A stretch of DNA of 7,049 nt. Origin: Hyphomicrobiales bacterium. Lineage in GTDB: Bacteria > Pseudomonadota > Alphaproteobacteria > Rhizobiales > Aestuariivirgaceae. This document shows positions 5,268 to 7,049 of the stretch, in pieces. The position numbers were made by a program, and so were the translations under genes. The notes under the pieces were generated by a model. The model was not told the DNA's origin, ran no database searches, and saw only the letters and a list, made by a program, of their open reading frames with translations. The stretch's first letter is position 1, and every line of letters begins with the position of its first letter. The DNA lies in assembly GCA_003151375.1 (NCBI GenBank), contig PLXI01000139.1, positions 1 through 7,049 of the forward strand, read 5' to 3'.

Positions 5268-7049
5268 TCAGCCCGCGATCAAAACCTTGGCGGCAGCGAG
5301 AGCTTCAGCGGCATGAGCACCATCTGGCCCACCAGCCTGAGCCATGTCTGGCCGGCCACCGCCGCCTTTGCCGCCCATGGGCGCGCAAGCGGCTTTGACC
5401 AAATCGACCGCGTTGAAGCGCGATGTAAGATCCGCTGTCACCGCGGCAACCACAGCACCTTTGCCGTCTTCTGCCGTGGAAATCAAAATGACAATGCCTG
5501 ATCCCAAAGTCTTCTTGCCCTCATCAGCCAAAGCTTTCAAATCACTGGCTGGAATGCCTTTGAGAAGCCGTGCCATCACTTTAATGCCATTGATGGTTTC
5601 AACATCAGTTGCCGCAGCAATGCCTGAACTGCCACCCATGGCCAGCTGGCGCTTGGTCTCGGCCAATTCCCGCTCCAGCTTTTTGCGTTCATCCATTAAT
5701 GTATCAATGCGCGAAACCACATCGGCAGGCGCAACTTTCAACGCGGCCGCAGCGGCGTGAAGGCGGGTGTCTTGCTCATTGAGATAAGCCCGCGCTGCTT
5801 CGCCAGCCAACGCTTCCATCCGACGTACACCTGCTGATGATGCGCTTTCGCTAACAATTTTAATGAGGCCAATATCACCTGTGCGGCTAACATGTGTGCC
5901 ACCACAAAGTTCCACCGAATAGATCGCACGCTTTTCGTCTGGTCCGTTTCGGCCCATTGAAACAACACGCACTTCATCACCATATTTTTCACCGAACAAG
6001 GCCATCGCCCCCTCAGCGCGTGCAGCATCAACTGACATCAGTCGTGTCACCACTTGATCATTCAGCGCCACTTGACGGTTGGCCATGGTTTCAACCAGCG
6101 CCAAATCTGCCGCACTGATGGGTTTGGTGTGGGAAAAATCAAACCGCAGCCGAGAAGGATCAACCAAAGAACCCTTTTGCGCGACATGCTCGCCCAACAC
6201 GCGCCTAAGTGCCTCATGCAACAAATGCGTGGCCGAATGGTGCTGACGATTGGCAGAGCGCCGCGCATTATCAACTTCCAACTCAACCGCCTGGCCAGTG
6301 CGGAACGAGCCTTTTTCCACTACGCCGTTGTGAACAAAAACATCGCCCAAACGCTTTTGCGTATCAGTCACACGAAACAACGCGCCATCAGCGTGGCGGA
6401 TTACGCCATGATCCCCGGTTTGGCCGCCGCTTTCGCCATAGAACGGCGTTTGGTTAACCAGGATCGCACCGGATTGGCCTTGGCTGAGTGAGGTGACATC
6501 CTTGCCATTGTGAGTGAGCGCCATCACTTCGCCTTCAGCGCGTTCAGTATCATAGCCAAGGAATTCAGTGCCGCCCACACGCTCTCGAATATCAAACCAA
6601 AGAGTGTCGGTTTTTTCTTCGCCAGAGCCTTTCCACGCCGCACGCGCATCAGCCTTTTGTTTGGCCATGGATTTAGCAAAAGCCTCACCATCAACGGCAA
6701 TGCCGCGAGATTTCAGCGCGTCTTGTGTTAGATCAAGCGGGAAGCCAAACGTATCATAAAGTTTAAATGCAGTTTCGCCAGAGAACGTATCGCCCTTTTT
6801 CAGAGCAGATGATTCATCAGACAGCAATTTCATGCCGCGCACCAAAGTTGTGCGGAAACGGTTTTCCTCCAACTTCAATGTTTCGGTAATCATCGCCTGC
6901 GCGCGGATGAGTTCAGGATATGCGGCGCCCATTTCGCGCACCAATGCGGGCACCAATTTCCACATCAATGGTTCCTTCATGCCAAGCAATTCGGCATGGC
7001 GCATGGCGCGGCGCATAATTCGGCGCAGCACATAACCGCGGCCTTCGTT
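5268..7049 (-). CDS. alaS: Alanyl-tRNA synthetase, C-terminal two thirds (5' end off window)
   Basis: This class II synthetase charges tRNA-Ala and hydrolyses mischarged Ser- or Gly-tRNA-Ala. The frame is open to the window edge. The first visible residues, NEGRGYVLRRIMRRA, are the conserved motif 3 region of the catalytic core, so the GTG at 7031 is the internal Val of this motif and not a start. About 593 residues are visible and roughly 290 are missing upstream, giving a normal full length near 880 aa. In the fragment, the editing domain has its zinc site HSATH (271-275) and CGGTH (382-386), all four ligands present, preceded by FYGESGGQTGDHG. A coiled-coil stretch (about 445-470) and the C-Ala/DHHA1 domain with GGKGGGGRPDMAQAGG (about 559-574) close the protein. 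It lies upstream of and on the same strand as the signalling genes, 143 bp away. No truncation or frameshift is seen. Confidence 0.98.
   Translation of the reverse strand, partial: NEGRGYVLRRIMRRAMRHAELLGMKEPLMWKLVPALVREMGAAYPELIRAQAMITETLKLEENRFRTTLVRGMKLLSDESSALKKGDTFSGETAFKLYDTFGFPLDLTQDALKSRGIAVDGEAFAKSMAKQKADARAAWKGSGEEKTDTLWFDIRERVGGTEFLGYDTERAEGEVMALTHNGKDVTSLSQGQSGAILVNQTPFYGESGGQTGDHGVIRHADGALFRVTDTQKRLGDVFVHNGVVEKGSFRTGQAVELEVDNARRSANRQHHSATHLLHEALRRVLGEHVAQKGSLVDPSRLRFDFSHTKPISAADLALVETMANRQVALNDQVVTRLMSVDAARAEGAMALFGEKYGDEVRVVSMGRNGPDEKRAIYSVELCGGTHVSRTGDIGLIKIVSESASSAGVRRMEALAGEAARAYLNEQDTRLHAAAAALKVAPADVVSRIDTLMDERKKLERELAETKRQLAMGGSSGIAAATDVETINGIKVMARLLKGIPASDLKALADEGKKTLGSGIVILISTAEDGKGAVVAAVTADLTSRFNAVDLVKAACAPMGGKGGGGRPDMAQAGGPDGAHAAEALAAAKVLIAG

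Noticed and set aside
7029..7031. GTG as a possible alaS start
   Set aside because: It codes for the conserved internal Val of GRGYVLRR. The frame continues with conserved residues to the window edge.

Overview
The window looks like a chromosomal segment from an alphaproteobacterium. The evidence is the eukaryote-like NADP-dependent isocitrate dehydrogenase, the alaS/icd neighbourhood that I recall from Hyphomicrobiales and relatives, and the moderate base composition. The genus cannot be fixed from this sequence. No RNA gene, mobile element, CRISPR array or origin was seen.

Layout: 1-594 (+) is the C-terminal half of icd. A strong hairpin at 628-656, with A and T runs on its two flanks, separates it from a convergent minus-strand block. 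In order of transcription that block is alaS (7049-5268, 5' end off the window), a 143-bp gap, a membrane-bound histidine kinase (5124-3316, 'HK2'), a soluble two-PAS histidine kinase (3285-1762, 'HK1'), a response regulator with one good receiver and one degenerate receiver (1765-1052, 'RR2'), and a single-domain response regulator (1034-669, 'RR1').

The four signalling genes are packed like an operon, with gaps of 30 bp, a 4-bp ATGA overlap, and 17 bp. The two kinases share an almost colinear transmitter half (57 of 74 residues identical by hand count around the phospho-acceptor His) but have unrelated sensor halves: one is periplasmic between two membrane segments, the other is cytosolic PAS-PAS. 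The two regulators share half of their first 106 residues. The cluster therefore reads as a duplicated kinase/regulator pair in which an external and an internal signal probably feed related receivers. Neither regulator has a DNA-binding or enzymatic output domain, so output must come from protein contact or onward phosphotransfer to something outside the window.

The most distinctive observations are that all four signalling proteins end in Ala-Ala (the flanking icd and alaS products do not), the degenerate second receiver of RR2, and the shared transmitter carried by two different sensors.
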